A stretch of 64,000 bases of DNA from Mesorhizobium sp. M1B.F.Ca.ET.045.04.1.1 (GTDB lineage: Bacteria > Pseudomonadota > Alphaproteobacteria > Rhizobiales > Rhizobiaceae): assembly GCF_003952465.1 (NCBI RefSeq), contig NZ_CP034448.1, positions 2,333,001-2,397,000 on the forward strand, in the 5' to 3' direction. Both the position numbers and the translations under genes were made by a program. Every line of letters begins with the position of its first letter. The first letter of the stretch is position 1. Of the stretch, positions 8,745 through 16,988 are shown one piece after another. The notes under the pieces are model-generated. The model was not told where the DNA came from. It searched no databases and worked only from the letters and a program-made list of their open reading frames with translations.

Positions 8745-9839
8745 CTATTCAACCGGCACGTACTCCCCGCCCCGCCAGACGTACCAAACCCAGCTCTGCC
8801 TCGTGAGGTCGCCCTTGTCGTCGAAATCGACCCGGCCAATGACGGTGTCGAATTGCTGTTCGTGCAGTGCCGCGATGACCGCCTTCGGCTCCAGCGAACC
8901 TGCCTTCGCGACCGCCTGAGCCCAAACCTGGACGGCGCAGTAGCTCAACAGCGTGTAGCCCGCGGGCTCGAAGTTCTCCGCACGGAACTGCTCCACGATC
9001 GCGGCCGCGCCGGCATTTCGCCGCGGGTCCGCCGGGAAGGTGAACAGGGTGCCTTCCGCCGCTGAGCCTGCGATCAGGGCGAATTCCTCGGTAGCCAAGG
9101 AATCTCCGGATATGAGCTGAACCGTGTAGCCACGGTCGTGTGCGGCGCGAGCGATCAGCGCAACATCGGCATGATACCCACCCACATACAAGACTGAGAC
9201 GCCGGCGGTCTGCAACGCAGCGACCTCGACTGAATAGTCGTCCTTCCCGGGCGCGTATGAGTCGTAAACAGCTTCAGTCACGCCCCGTTTGTTCAGCTGC
9301 TTCCTGGTCTCGTCGGCGAGACCCTTCCCATAGGTCGAATTGTCGTGAAGGATTGCAATCTTCTTGTCGCCCCAGCGATCGGCAAGGTAGTTGCCGGCGA
9401 TGAACCCTTGCGCGTCGTCGCGGCCGATGGTGCGGAAGACATTGCGACGACCCTGTTCGGTCAGCTGCGGATTGGTCGAGCCTGGGGATATTTGGACGAC
9501 GCCCGCTTCCTCGTAAACTTTCGATGCGGGGATCGAGGCCCCGGAGCAATAATGCCCGACGACGAGCACCACCCCGTCAGCCACCAGCTTCTGGGCGGCC
9601 GCGACCGCTTGCTCGGGATCGCAGAAATCGTCGACCGAGATGAGCCTCACCTTCTGGCCGAGCACGCCGCCCGCCGCGTTGACGTCGGCCACCGCCATCT
9701 CCGCGCCGCGCTGTCCCTGCTCGCCGAGCCAGGCAAGCCGTCCCGTCATCGCAGCCGAGACCCCGATCAGCACCTCGGCCCTCGCGGAACTGAACACGGC
9801 CGCGAGAATTACGATTGCTATGGCGATGATACGGTGCAT
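8745..9839 (-). CDS. LivK-like periplasmic ligand-binding protein
   Basis: Type I periplasmic binding protein of the branched-chain amino-acid family, 364 residues. A signal peptide (MHRIIAIAIVILAAVFSSARA) is followed by EVLIGVSAAMTGRLAWLGEQG, and further on GHYCSGASIPASKVYEEAGV and SPGSTNPQLTEQG line the usual ligand cleft. Cys residues in DDFCDPEQ and GHYCSG match the disulfide common in this family. No livHMGF permease or ATPase genes lie nearby. Instead it is the first gene of a two-gene unit with the membrane cyclase downstream, so a role in ligand sensing is more likely than uptake, though it might serve a transporter encoded elsewhere. Confidence 0.88.
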   Translation of the reverse strand: MHRIIAIAIVILAAVFSSARAEVLIGVSAAMTGRLAWLGEQGQRGAEMAVADVNAAGGVLGQKVRLISVDDFCDPEQAVAAAQKLVADGVVLVVGHYCSGASIPASKVYEEAGVVQISPGSTNPQLTEQGRRNVFRTIGRDDAQGFIAGNYLADRWGDKKIAILHDNSTYGKGLADETRKQLNKRGVTEAVYDSYAPGKDDYSVEVAALQTAGVSVLYVGGYHADVALIARAAHDRGYTVQLISGDSLATEEFALIAGSAAEGTLFTFPADPRRNAGAAAIVEQFRAENFEPAGYTLLSYCAVQVWAQAVAKAGSLEPKAVIAALHEQQFDTVIGRVDFDDKGDLTRQSWVWYVWRGGEYVPVE

Positions 9840-10743
9840 GTGTGCACCCCATATGGACGGGTAGTTTACGCCAATCCCGTCAGACCCGACAGCCCCTTCG
9901 GCAAGCGCGAGTGCGTGTCATGACTTCGTTCGCCGAGGTCGGAATCGCGCGCCAAATCCATACATTCCACTGGCCGGAGTGAACATCGTGATCGGGTCAG
10001 GTCGACGACCTGAATATCTGCTCTCTTGTATCCCGGCCCAAAGCGGCCTGTCCGCAATCGGCCCAAACTCGACGTTGACTGGTCCGACGTTAAGAATTGA
10101 CGCCTGTCGGTCGCAGATACCGTTCGTACTGTCGCCCAAAAAACCGACTTTGGCTGATTGTCCTTCGGGAAAGCACTTTCCCCACGTTAGGCTCTTAGGA
10201 ACATCGTGCCATGCTGAAGGAAGCTGCTAGGTGTCGGAATTGCAAAACCACCCATGATTTGGTGGTGAAAAAGGCTCTAGGACGTTTAGCGGACTAAGTG
10301 GCAGCTTGTTACACAGATCAAGAATGCTTCAGCCTTGAGGTGCTCATCGATTCTGATAATAATTTGAAAACATTACATTATTAGGAAGTTTGCTGGCGAA
10401 GATAGCATCTTTCGATTCAACGCTTATGGCGCTGAAAAGATTGAGTTTTTCTTGCTGTTTGTTACACAGTTTGTTGCACAGCCATTGACATGATTTCGAA
10501 TTACTCCGGCAGCTTTAAAATTCACCGCCCAATCCGCCTGCATCACAGACGCCGACCGAGTTACGCACATTCTCAGCTGGTTTCGTCGTGGCGCAGGTTC
10601 AAAGCAATAGGTGAGTCACGTATGACCGCTTTGCGCCGCTTATCGGCCGAAAAGGTCAGCGTTGCCGTTGACCGAAACCAGGCATTGCCGGCGACCACGC
10701 TGGAGGTCGCGGTCGCGCCCGCAAAAGAGGGCCGCGCAACCGC
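9840..10743. other. 900-base non-coding region with a degenerate repeat, relatively AT-rich
   Basis: No convincing gene. From about 9970 to 10100 it shares scattered blocks (for example CCTGAAT followed by TGCTCT, and TCGGCCCAAAC) with 12590-12735. From 10306 to 10398 it is a 93-base diverged direct copy of 12761-12853. TTGTTACACAG occurs at 10306 (as part of the copy) and 10459, with a variant TTGTTGCACAG at 10471. The stretch 10290-10500 is clearly richer in A and T than the surroundings. It probably includes the promoter of the LivK-cyclase unit next to 9839. Confidence 0.55.
10306..10398. repeat. Diverged direct repeat, copy A (no tRNA attached)
   Basis: 93 bases that align without gaps to 12761-12853, about two thirds identical by eye. 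It starts TTGTTACACAGA and ends with CTGGCG, as in the other copy. In the other copy the last five bases are the CCA end of tRNA-Ser. Here a short stretch after the end (GAAGATAGC...TTCGA) still resembles the tRNA 3' part, as if a tRNA fragment had decayed. The two copies are 2455 bases apart and bracket the cyclase-TPR gene. Confidence 0.6.
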
Positions 10744-12504
10744 TTATTCGGGTACCGCCATGGCGAAGCCGACCCGGATACGTTCGGCATCGGCGGGATC
10801 CCGGAATGGCAGCCGCCCGACATGCTCCGAGATGCGATAGTTCGGATTTATCTCTTTCAGTTCCGCCCAAACACGCCGCGCCTCGTCGACTTCGCCGAGG
10901 TGACCAAGGGCGGCAATGAGAAACCCGCGCGACAGGTCGGTCTTGGGCGAGAGGCGGATCCGCTCACGGAAGGCCTCGACAGCCTTCTGGTACTGGCCGG
11001 CGATGAGATAGGCGGAGCCGATGAACTGCCAGGTCAAGTGTCCCACCAGCGGATCGAGGCGCAGCGCGTGCTCCAGATCCGGAATCGCCTCCAGCGGCGC
11101 GCCGTTGTAGATGTTGCCCACCCCGCGCATGCGGAGGGCCAACGCGAAGTTGGGGTTGAGCGCCAGCGCCTTCTCCACTTCCTCGCGATGTCCGGCCAGA
11201 TCCTTTTCCCAGAACTTCACGATCGCGGCTACAGAGTGCGCATAGGGCAGGGTGGGGTCCTTCTCGAGCGCCAGCCTGCTGTAGTGGCCCGATAGTTGTT
11301 GGCTGTCGGTGCGCCCGCTCCAGTGGTTCTGGAAGTCGTGGTTGTAGGCCTGGGCCAGACCAACATATGGTTCGGCATAGTCGGGGTCGAGCTCGATCGC
11401 CTGGGTGAACAGCGCGACTTCGCGCTCGAAAGACTCCTTTGTCTTTTCAGGACCGAACAACGCCTCCCGCCCGCGCAGGAAGAGATCGTGCGCCTCGATG
11501 TTTCTCGTTGGCGAACGGGCGATACGCGCCGACTCCGCTGGCGTAAGCGTGACTTTCAGCGCTTCGACGATCTGGCGCGTTACCTCGTCCTGAACCACGA
11601 AGATGTCGGTGAGGTCACGGTCGTAGCGGTCCGCCCAAAGGTGTGTCCCGGCCGTGGCGTCGATGAGCTGCGCGGTGATCCGCACCCGGTTGCCGGCCCG
11701 CCGGATCGAGCCCTCCAGCACCGAGGTCACGCCGAGCTCGCGCCCCACGGTGCGGATATCGATGCTCTTGCCCTTGTAAGTGAAGCTCGAATTGCGGGCG
11801 ATGACGAGCAGCCCGGCGACCTTCGACAGATCGGTGATGATGTCTTCGCTGATGCCGTCGGCAAAGTACTCCTGCTCAGCATCGCCGCTGATGTTGACGA
11901 ACGGAAGAACCGCGATTGACGGAGTTCTGGGCCGCTTGGAAGGTGCCGCTTCGCCCCGTTGGGCAGCCTTGGCGACCCGGTCGTCGACCACGACACAGAA
12001 CACCTGGATGGGGCGCGCAATGTTCTTGACCGCGAAGTCGCCGCGGTCCTCGATATTGATTGGCACCTTATCGCGCACCTGGTCCGCGGCGGTGCGGGAG
12101 ATGAACACACCGCCGGGCTCGGCCAACGCTTCCAGCCGGGCGGCGATGTTGACGCCGTCGCCATAGATGTCGTCACCCTCGACGATGATGTCGCCGACGT
12201 TGATACCGATGCGGAACCAGATCGCGTTGTCTCCAGCGTCGGCGTTGTGCTCGCGCATCTTGTTCTGGATTTCGACCGCGCTGGTCACCGCCTCGACCGC
12301 GCTGGCGAACTCGACGAGGGCGCCGTCGCCCATCAGCTTGACGATCCGGCCTGAATGCGAGGCGATGGAGTCAATGATGTTCTGGCGCAGCGTCTTCAGC
12401 CGCGCGAGCGTTCCGGCTTCGTCGGTCTCCATGAGGCGCGAATAGCCGACCACGTCCGCCGCGAGGATAGCGGCGAGGCGACGATGTGCACGGCCTTCGG
12501 CCAT
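10744..12504 (-). CDS. Class III cyclase with TolB/FlgO-like and TPR domains
   Basis: A 586-residue soluble cyclase of a type abundant in rhizobia. Residues 1-180 form the class III catalytic domain: ILAADVVGYSRLM (metal Asp), VKLMGDGALVEF (lysine and second Asp) and DGVNIAARLEALAEPGG. Residues about 190-320 (AVLPFVNISGDAEQEYFADG) form the FlgO/TolB-like nucleotide-associated domain, and the rest is TPR repeats for protein contact. No membrane segment is seen. The C-terminal end encroaches on a non-coding repeat region, and the start lies about 85 bases from a second copy of that region, so regulation may be shared with the LivK-cyclase unit. Whether it makes cAMP or cGMP cannot be told. Confidence 0.9.
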   Translation of the reverse strand: MAEGRAHRRLAAILAADVVGYSRLMETDEAGTLARLKTLRQNIIDSIASHSGRIVKLMGDGALVEFASAVEAVTSAVEIQNKMREHNADAGDNAIWFRIGINVGDIIVEGDDIYGDGVNIAARLEALAEPGGVFISRTAADQVRDKVPINIEDRGDFAVKNIARPIQVFCVVVDDRVAKAAQRGEAAPSKRPRTPSIAVLPFVNISGDAEQEYFADGISEDIITDLSKVAGLLVIARNSSFTYKGKSIDIRTVGRELGVTSVLEGSIRRAGNRVRITAQLIDATAGTHLWADRYDRDLTDIFVVQDEVTRQIVEALKVTLTPAESARIARSPTRNIEAHDLFLRGREALFGPEKTKESFEREVALFTQAIELDPDYAEPYVGLAQAYNHDFQNHWSGRTDSQQLSGHYSRLALEKDPTLPYAHSVAAIVKFWEKDLAGHREEVEKALALNPNFALALRMRGVGNIYNGAPLEAIPDLEHALRLDPLVGHLTWQFIGSAYLIAGQYQKAVEAFRERIRLSPKTDLSRGFLIAALGHLGEVDEARRVWAELKEINPNYRISEHVGRLPFRDPADAERIRVGFAMAVPE

Positions 12505-12848
12505 TCAACTTCCTATCGAGTCACGATCAGCAATTCGTCAACTCGTAATTCTATCTAGCCCGTCTGGCAGCGGGACGCCAGATTCGCTGGCCCCGAATGA
12601 CCGGCTAGGGTCACGTCAGGACGATGCCCACGGCCAACCTGAATGTCCGCTCTTGAAGATTCGCAGACCGAAGCTGCCGGTCCGCTCTCGGCCCCAAACA
12701 GGACGCTGACCTCCTCGACGTTGAGCGACGCCATGGCGGACTATGCGGATTCCTGACCGTTTGTTACACAGACTAACCACGCTTCGACCTTGAAGCGCTT
12801 CTGTGAGTTAACTAACTATTTGAAATAATTGACTTATTAGAAAAATTC
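12505..12848. other. Intergenic region upstream of the cyclase-TPR gene
   Basis: 344 bases without a gene. About 12588-12735 has degenerate similarity to about 9970-10105, the upstream region of the LivK-cyclase unit, including GGTCCGCTCTCGGCCCCAAA. The segment 12761-12853 is repeat copy B and runs into the 3' end of tRNA-Ser. It probably carries the promoter of the cyclase-TPR gene. Confidence 0.5.
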
Positions 12849-12853
12849 TGGCG
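12761..12853. repeat. Diverged direct repeat, copy B, ending in tRNA-Ser
   Basis: Partner of 10306-10398, same length, no gap needed in the alignment. It begins TTGTTACACAGA and its last bases (TGGCG) are the complement of the tRNA-Ser CCA end and adjoining acceptor bases. This is the arrangement expected of an old attachment-site or tRNA-end duplication. Confidence 0.6.
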
Positions 12854-12938
12854 GAGAGAGCGGGATTCGAACCCGCGTTACGGTTTCCCGTAAACACACT
12901 TTCCAGGCGTGCGCCTTCAACCACTCGGCCACCTCTCC
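12849..12938 (-). tRNA. tRNA-Ser (anticodon GGA)
   Basis: Read on the minus strand it starts GGAGAGGTGGCCGAGTGG, has the anticodon stem-loop CACGCCTGGAAAGTGTG with anticodon GGA, a long variable arm (TACGGGAAACCGTA), the T arm GCGGGTTCGAATCCCGC and the acceptor end TCTCTCC, discriminator G and encoded CCA. The acceptor stem pairs along 7 bases with one G-U. The long variable arm and discriminator G fit serine, and GGA reads UCC/UCU. Confidence 0.95.
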
Positions 12939-13343
12939 GTCCTTGCACTCTCGCGCCGGCCGGTTTCGCCGCGCGGGTTGGGGAGATGCACCTCCCTCGG
13001 GAAGTCCTCGGCGGACTATTTGGGGTGCCTTCAACCGGCGGGCAACCCTTCCCAGCACCTCTAGCCGTCTAGGCAAAACAGGCGCGGGGCTCATCTAGTC
13101 GATCCTAAGGCGAATGCCAAGCCATAAAGGCGGTGCAAAGGCTTTTGCCGTTGATGGCTCGAAGGCGGGCTCGATAAAGCGCTGCCGACCTTCGAATGAT
13201 GTGCACAGGGCGGGCCGCAGCCTCAGCTGCGCTTGACTTCGGCCTTTGCCACCTGTCGACTGACTGAAATATTCGTTTTTGCGCAATTGCGGATGGAAAA
13301 CCGCTGCGCGCGTTTTGGGCTTTGCGAGGGGCATCGTCCTGAC
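12939..13343. other. Intergenic region holding a tRNA promoter and a dispersed repeat
   Basis: 405 bases between tRNA-Ser and a membrane-protein gene. The part next to the tRNA should hold its promoter. A dispersed repeat copy occupies 13275-13325. No gene is supported, although a frame is open in front of the next gene. Confidence 0.5.
13275..13325. repeat. Dispersed rhizobial-type intergenic repeat, copy 1
   Basis: The core GCGCAATTGCGGATGGAAAA followed by CCGCTGCGCGCGTTTTGGGC matches ACGCAATTCCGAACGGAAAA followed by CCGCTACACACTTTTCCTGG at 54171-54210. Such elements recur between genes in Mesorhizobium and relatives. It lies just upstream of the next gene and may include its promoter region. 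Confidence 0.55.
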
Positions 13344-14045
13344 ATGACATCGATCCACCAGCAACCCGCGGGCCGGCCGGACAGCGGGCTTACCTTCATC
13401 CCGGTGGCGTGGCTGATCGTCGTCATGGGCCTGTCGGCCTACGGCCTGATCTCGAGCTGGCGGCTGATCGGCGACTTCAACCTGCCGGAAAGCGTGCTCT
13501 TCCTGATCTATGGCGGGCTGGCCGGCGGCCTTGTCACCATTTTGTGGGGGCTTTATCTGCTGAGCCTCGCCTTCAACCGGTCGGCGCGGTTTCCCCGCCA
13601 TTATACCATCTGGCAGGTGGCGATCATCCTGTGGCTCATCGTGCGCCAGGCTTACACGCTTCTGATGCCCGACTTCGTCTTCTCCGCAGAAGCGCTGGGC
13701 TTCACGGCCGCCGAGATCGCCATCGGCCTGCTTTGCATCTACCTGTTGCGGCATGGCGCCGGCGCCGAGACCGTCTATGCCAATCCCGAGACCGAACGCC
13801 CGCCACTGCTGGTCTCGCTCGTTGCCGCGCTGCTCGGCATCATCCTTGGCGGCGCCAGCGGCGCCTGCGCCGGCTTCTTTGCCGGTTCGCTGATCGCCGA
13901 CGCCACCCATATGAGCTGCTTCGAGGGCGCCTGCGGGTTTTTCGCCGCTTTCATCGGCCTCGCAGGCCTGATCGTCGGAGCCATCGCCGGCGGAATCTTC
14001 GCCATCTGGCGGGTCAACCGGCGCAAAACGGCAAAAACAGTCTAA
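13344..14045 (+). CDS. Multi-pass membrane protein, DUF2569-like N-terminal part
   Basis: 233 residues with about six predicted membrane segments: FIPVAWLIVVMGLSAYG, LFLIYGGLAGGLVTILWG, WQVAIILWLIVRQAYTLL, AEIAIGLLCIYLL, and two Gly/Ala-rich segments in the last 80 residues. The first four, with YGLISSW and TIWQVAIILWLI, resemble DUF2569 proteins of unknown function; the assignment is tentative. The start at 13344 is chosen because GAGGGG lies 12 bases upstream and the frame before it overlaps a dispersed repeat. The next gene on the strand also encodes a small membrane protein, so the two may be expressed together. Confidence 0.7.
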   Translation: MTSIHQQPAGRPDSGLTFIPVAWLIVVMGLSAYGLISSWRLIGDFNLPESVLFLIYGGLAGGLVTILWGLYLLSLAFNRSARFPRHYTIWQVAIILWLIVRQAYTLLMPDFVFSAEALGFTAAEIAIGLLCIYLLRHGAGAETVYANPETERPPLLVSLVAALLGIILGGASGACAGFFAGSLIADATHMSCFEGACGFFAAFIGLAGLIVGAIAGGIFAIWRVNRRKTAKTV

Positions 14046-14135
14046 CCTCAAAATCACGTGTCGCGATTGCGTGGCGATTGCGCTCGCTCTATGTCGGTTG
14101 CGGGCAGACGGGAGCATTCCCGGGGAGTGCGTTGG

Positions 14136-14456
14136 ATGTTGCGTTTCATCTTTCGGCTGGCGGCTATGATTGCGTTGTCGATTTCCGTCATCATGGCGGT
14201 GATCGACACCACGCGCTCGGTGGCGGCGTCGGCACTGGTCATGACACCGCTCAACACGAGTTGGCTGGCGGTATCGCCCGACACCCGCGCCGCCTTCGAG
14301 ACCTATGTGCGCGCCAAGGCCAGTCCGCTGGTCTGGGACGGCGCCATCGCCTGGGTGCTCGGCCAGCCTGGGTTCGCGGTGTTCGCCGTGCTGGCGTTCC
14401 TGCTCTACGCCCTCGGCTACCGGCGTCGACGCCACGAATTCGCCCCGACCAACTGA
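14136..14456 (+). CDS. Small hypothetical membrane protein
   Basis: 106 residues with two predicted membrane helices: one N-terminal (MLRFIFRLAAMIALSISVIM) and one near the C terminus (FAVFAVLAFLLYALGYRRR). The charged tail should face the cytoplasm. The start at 14136 follows GGGGAG by 8 bases. I do not recognise the family. Rhizobial genomes contain many short proteins of this layout, and the reading frame keeps normal codon usage, which supports it as a gene. Confidence 0.65.
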   Translation: MLRFIFRLAAMIALSISVIMAVIDTTRSVAASALVMTPLNTSWLAVSPDTRAAFETYVRAKASPLVWDGAIAWVLGQPGFAVFAVLAFLLYALGYRRRRHEFAPTN

Positions 14457-14512
14457 CGCGGACGTTTCGCTCCGCCCGGAAACGGGCAGGCCGGCCGCTT
14501 TTTCCAACAGGT

Positions 14513-14533
14513 CAAAATTCCACGTGAATTTTG
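14513..14533. promoter_or_regulatory. Inverted repeat upstream of the BMP gene (operator candidate)
   Basis: CAAAATTC-CACGT-GAATTTTG is a perfect inverted repeat with 8-base arms, 130 bases before the start of the BMP-family gene and AT-rich in a GC-rich setting. It suggests control of nucleoside uptake by a dimeric repressor. No regulator gene is next to it. Confidence 0.45.
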
Positions 14534-14662
14534 TTTCGGGCCGTGCCAGATTGGCCGCCAGCGGGGAGGGGCATACACTTCCTGCATGACGTCGTGTGCC
14601 TGCCGGAGAACCGGGCGGGAATGCGGTGCAACGGAAAAAATAACCGACAGGGTGTGGATCAC

Positions 14663-15652
14663 ATGAAACGTATCGTTCTCGGCCTCCTGGCCGCAACTGC
14701 AATGGTTCTTCCGGCTTTCGCCGCGGATGTCCAGCCGGCCATCCTCTACGATCTCGGCGGTAAGTTCGACAAATCCTTTAACGAGGCCGCCTTTCACGGC
14801 GCCGAGAAATTCAAGGCCGAAACCGGCGTCGCTTACGTCGAATTCGAGGTTTCCAACGCCTCGCAGCGCGAGCAGGCGCTGCGCCGCTTCGCCGAGGACG
14901 GCCGCAACCCGATCGTCATGGCCGGCTTTGCCTGGGAGGATGCGCTGAAGAAGGTCGCGGCCGAATATACCGACCTCAACTTCGCCATCATCGACGATGC
15001 CGTCGACCTGCCCAATGTCCGCTCGCTGGTATTTAAGGAAAATGAGGGCTCCTACCTCGTGGGCATCCTGGCGGCGATGGCGTCGAAGTCGAAAAAGGTC
15101 GGCTTCGTCGGCGGCATGGACATTCCGCTGATCCGCAAGTTCGAATGCGGCTATGTCGGCGGCGCCAAGTCGGCCGGCGCCACCGACGTCATCCAGAACA
15201 TGACCGGCGACACGCCGGCCGCCTGGAACGACCCGGCCAAGGGCGGCGAGATCGCCAAGACGCAGATCGACCAGGGCGCTGATGTGGTCTACGCCGCCGC
15301 CGGCGGCACCGGTGTCGGCGTGCTGCAGGCCGCGGCGGATGCCGGCAAGCTCGGCATCGGCGTCGATTCCAACCAGAACGGCCTGCAGCCCGGCAAGGTG
15401 CTGACCTCGATGATGAAGCGCGTCGACGTTGCCGTCTACAACGCCTTCATGGACGGCAAGAACGGCACCTTCAAGGGCGGCGTCCAGAATCTAGGCCTCA
15501 AGGAAGGCGGAGTCGACTATGCCATGGACGACAACAACAAGGCGCTGGTGACCGACGAGATGAAGGCGGCCGTCGAAAAGGCCAAGGCCGACATCATCGC
15601 CGGCAAGGTCGAGGTGCACGACTACACCGCCGACAACAAGTGCCCGTATTGA
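14663..15652 (+). CDS. BMP-family (nucleoside) ABC transporter substrate-binding protein
   Basis: 329 residues with a signal peptide (MKRIVLGLLAATAMVLPAFA, cleavage after AFA). The BMP/PnrA-type fold is shown by ILYDLGGKFDKSFNEAAF near the N terminus, NEGSYLVGILAAM, GFVGGMDIPLIRKFECGY and ADVVYAAAGGTGVGVLQAA. BMP proteins bind purine and pyrimidine nucleosides. The matching ATPase and two permeases start 1.3 kb downstream, separated by four small genes, two of them on the other strand, and all are followed by nucleoside-degrading enzymes, so nucleosides are the likely ligand. A strong terminator follows. Confidence 0.92.
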   Translation: MKRIVLGLLAATAMVLPAFAADVQPAILYDLGGKFDKSFNEAAFHGAEKFKAETGVAYVEFEVSNASQREQALRRFAEDGRNPIVMAGFAWEDALKKVAAEYTDLNFAIIDDAVDLPNVRSLVFKENEGSYLVGILAAMASKSKKVGFVGGMDIPLIRKFECGYVGGAKSAGATDVIQNMTGDTPAAWNDPAKGGEIAKTQIDQGADVVYAAAGGTGVGVLQAAADAGKLGIGVDSNQNGLQPGKVLTSMMKRVDVAVYNAFMDGKNGTFKGGVQNLGLKEGGVDYAMDDNNKALVTDEMKAAVEKAKADIIAGKVEVHDYTADNKCPY

Positions 15653-15677
15653 TCGGCAACTGAACCAAGGTTTTTGG

Positions 15678-15708
15678 ACCGCCGGGCGAAGTCCCGGCGG
15701 TTTCATTT
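15678..15708 (+). terminator. Rho-independent terminator after the BMP gene
   Basis: ACCGCCGGG-CGAAGT-CCCGGCGGT is a perfect 9-base-pair hairpin followed by TTCATTTT. It begins 26 bases after the BMP stop codon and isolates this highly expressed binding protein from the GNAT gene. Confidence 0.85.
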
Positions 15709-15720
15709 TGGGCGAGCGCG

Positions 15721-16176
15721 ATGCTGCCGACTATCGAAGCAATGGCCGAGCCTGACGTCGAGGCCATCGCAACGCTGCGCCTGGCTGCCTTCTTCGGAGG
15801 GACGGCCCGGACGCTCGAAGAGGATATAGCGGGGCTTCGCGGACTGATCGCCGGCGACGGCTTCGAGGCGGCGTTCGTCGCTCGCCTCGGCGATGCGCCG
15901 ATCGGCAGCTGCCTGTTCGTCCGCAACGAGATCGATCCGGCGCATGATCTGACTCCCTGGCTTGCGGGGCTTGTCGTGGACGAAAATTATCGGGCTCGGG
16001 GTATCGGCGTGGCGCTTCTCAGGGCCGTTGAGGCCCATGCGGCATCCGTCGGCGTGGACAAGCTCTATCTCTACACTTGGCAGGCACGACGCTTCTACGA
16101 GGCCCTCGGCTGGACTGCGGTCGAGACCTTTGAGCAGGGCGACGAACCGATGGTGCTGATGGAACGATCTCTATAG
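15721..16176 (+). CDS. GNAT-family N-acetyltransferase
   Basis: 151 residues with the GNAT acetyl-CoA-binding motif A, VDENYRARGIGVALLRAVE, and a C-terminal beta strand region YLYTWQARRFYEALGW. Such enzymes transfer an acetyl group to a small-molecule amine or a protein; the substrate cannot be deduced. The gene starts just after the BMP terminator, with ATG at 15721 preceded by GGGCGAGCGCG. Its last six bases overlap the end of the convergent anti-sigma-like gene. Confidence 0.85.
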   Translation: MLPTIEAMAEPDVEAIATLRLAAFFGGTARTLEEDIAGLRGLIAGDGFEAAFVARLGDAPIGSCLFVRNEIDPAHDLTPWLAGLVVDENYRARGIGVALLRAVEAHAASVGVDKLYLYTWQARRFYEALGWTAVETFEQGDEPMVLMERSL

Positions 16177-16578
16177 GGTGCCGGCGAGATAGCCGAGCGC
16201 AAACGCCGCCAAGAGCGCCATCGCGATGACAAATCCAAGCCGACCGCCCAGGGAATGCAGGCCGACACCGTAAGGCTTGCGCTCAAGCCGGTGGATCACG
16301 ATCGGCTGCGGTTTCGCCTCTCCGTCGGTCAAGCCGGCAAGTCGCATCTGCGGCAGTTCGCCGAGGCGGCGCTGGACGAGCTGCCAACGTTGGTCCGAAG
16401 CGGCATTCGACGCTCCCGCCGGCTCCAGGGCGCGCATACGTTCGGCGAGCCGCAGCACCGTGTCGCGAAAGACGGGATCGATCTCAAGGTCGCGCTCGGC
16501 GCGGGCGCGCTCCCTTTCGTTCATCAGGCCGAAGACATAGTCGCCGGCCCTTGCGATGCGGTCTCCTTCACCGGCCAT
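16171..16578 (-). CDS. Orphan anti-sigma-factor-like membrane protein
   Basis: 135 residues. The N-terminal part (ARAGDYVFGLMNERERARAE, then DPVFRDTVLRLAERM) resembles the sigma-binding helices of RskA/ChrR-type anti-sigma factors. A single membrane helix lies at the extreme C terminus (LGFVIAMALLAAFALGYLAG). The periplasmic sensor domain of typical RskA proteins is absent, since the protein ends right after the helix. No ECF sigma-factor gene lies beside it, which is unusual for this family. The family call is by eye and moderate; a plain membrane-anchored regulator is the alternative. It is followed by slyX in the opposite transcription order (slyX lies upstream on the same strand). Confidence 0.6.
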   Translation of the reverse strand: MAGEGDRIARAGDYVFGLMNERERARAERDLEIDPVFRDTVLRLAERMRALEPAGASNAASDQRWQLVQRRLGELPQMRLAGLTDGEAKPQPIVIHRLERKPYGVGLHSLGGRLGFVIAMALLAAFALGYLAGTL

Positions 16579-16613
16579 GACCGTTCTCCCTCATGGCTCG
16601 CCCCAATGCCCGC

Positions 16614-16823
16614 TCACCAATGCGGCGGCTTGGTCACCGGCACATCGGGAGCGGCCTGCTCCTCCAAAGCCAGGAACCGGTCGGTCAGGGCGGCGAGCTT
16701 GCGTTCCATGCGCTCGATCACCTTCCACTGCTCGGCGATCTGGCCGGACAGCTCCTCGATCGTCTTTTCCTGCTCGGCGGCGCGGATTTCCAGCGTCGTC
16801 AGCCGGTCGTCAGGTCTGGTCAT
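16614..16823 (-). CDS. slyX: SlyX family protein
   Basis: 69 residues with the standard SlyX layout: DDRLTTLEIRAAEQEKTIEE, a coiled-coil of about 45 residues, then a short Pro-rich tail ending PPHW. SlyX proteins are short cytoplasmic coiled coils of unknown function. Length and ending fit the family. It starts 166 bases from the divergent ABC ATPase gene and precedes the anti-sigma-like gene on the same strand by 35 bases. Confidence 0.88.
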   Translation of the reverse strand: MTRPDDRLTTLEIRAAEQEKTIEELSGQIAEQWKVIERMERKLAALTDRFLALEEQAAPDVPVTKPPHW

Positions 16824-16988
16824 TCAAAACCCGGGTTCTGTGAATGTGAAGCTCTCGGCCACCTTCGAAATTGACAAGCGCGCGGGGATTTGTCGAGAGT
16901 GAATGACGTTCCGTGCCAATTGGCATGGGCGGGGCATCATGCTAGGCATTTTGACCAAGCGATAAAAAAACTGAGTGGGACAGGCTGC

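Noticed and set aside
10490..10840. Short open frame in the region between the two cyclase units.
   Set aside because: It overlaps the end of the cyclase-TPR gene in antisense, has no ribosome site and no recognised features.
12837..13094. Open frame on the minus strand running through tRNA-Ser.
   Set aside because: The sequence is a tRNA with complete cloverleaf features, so the frame is not protein coding.
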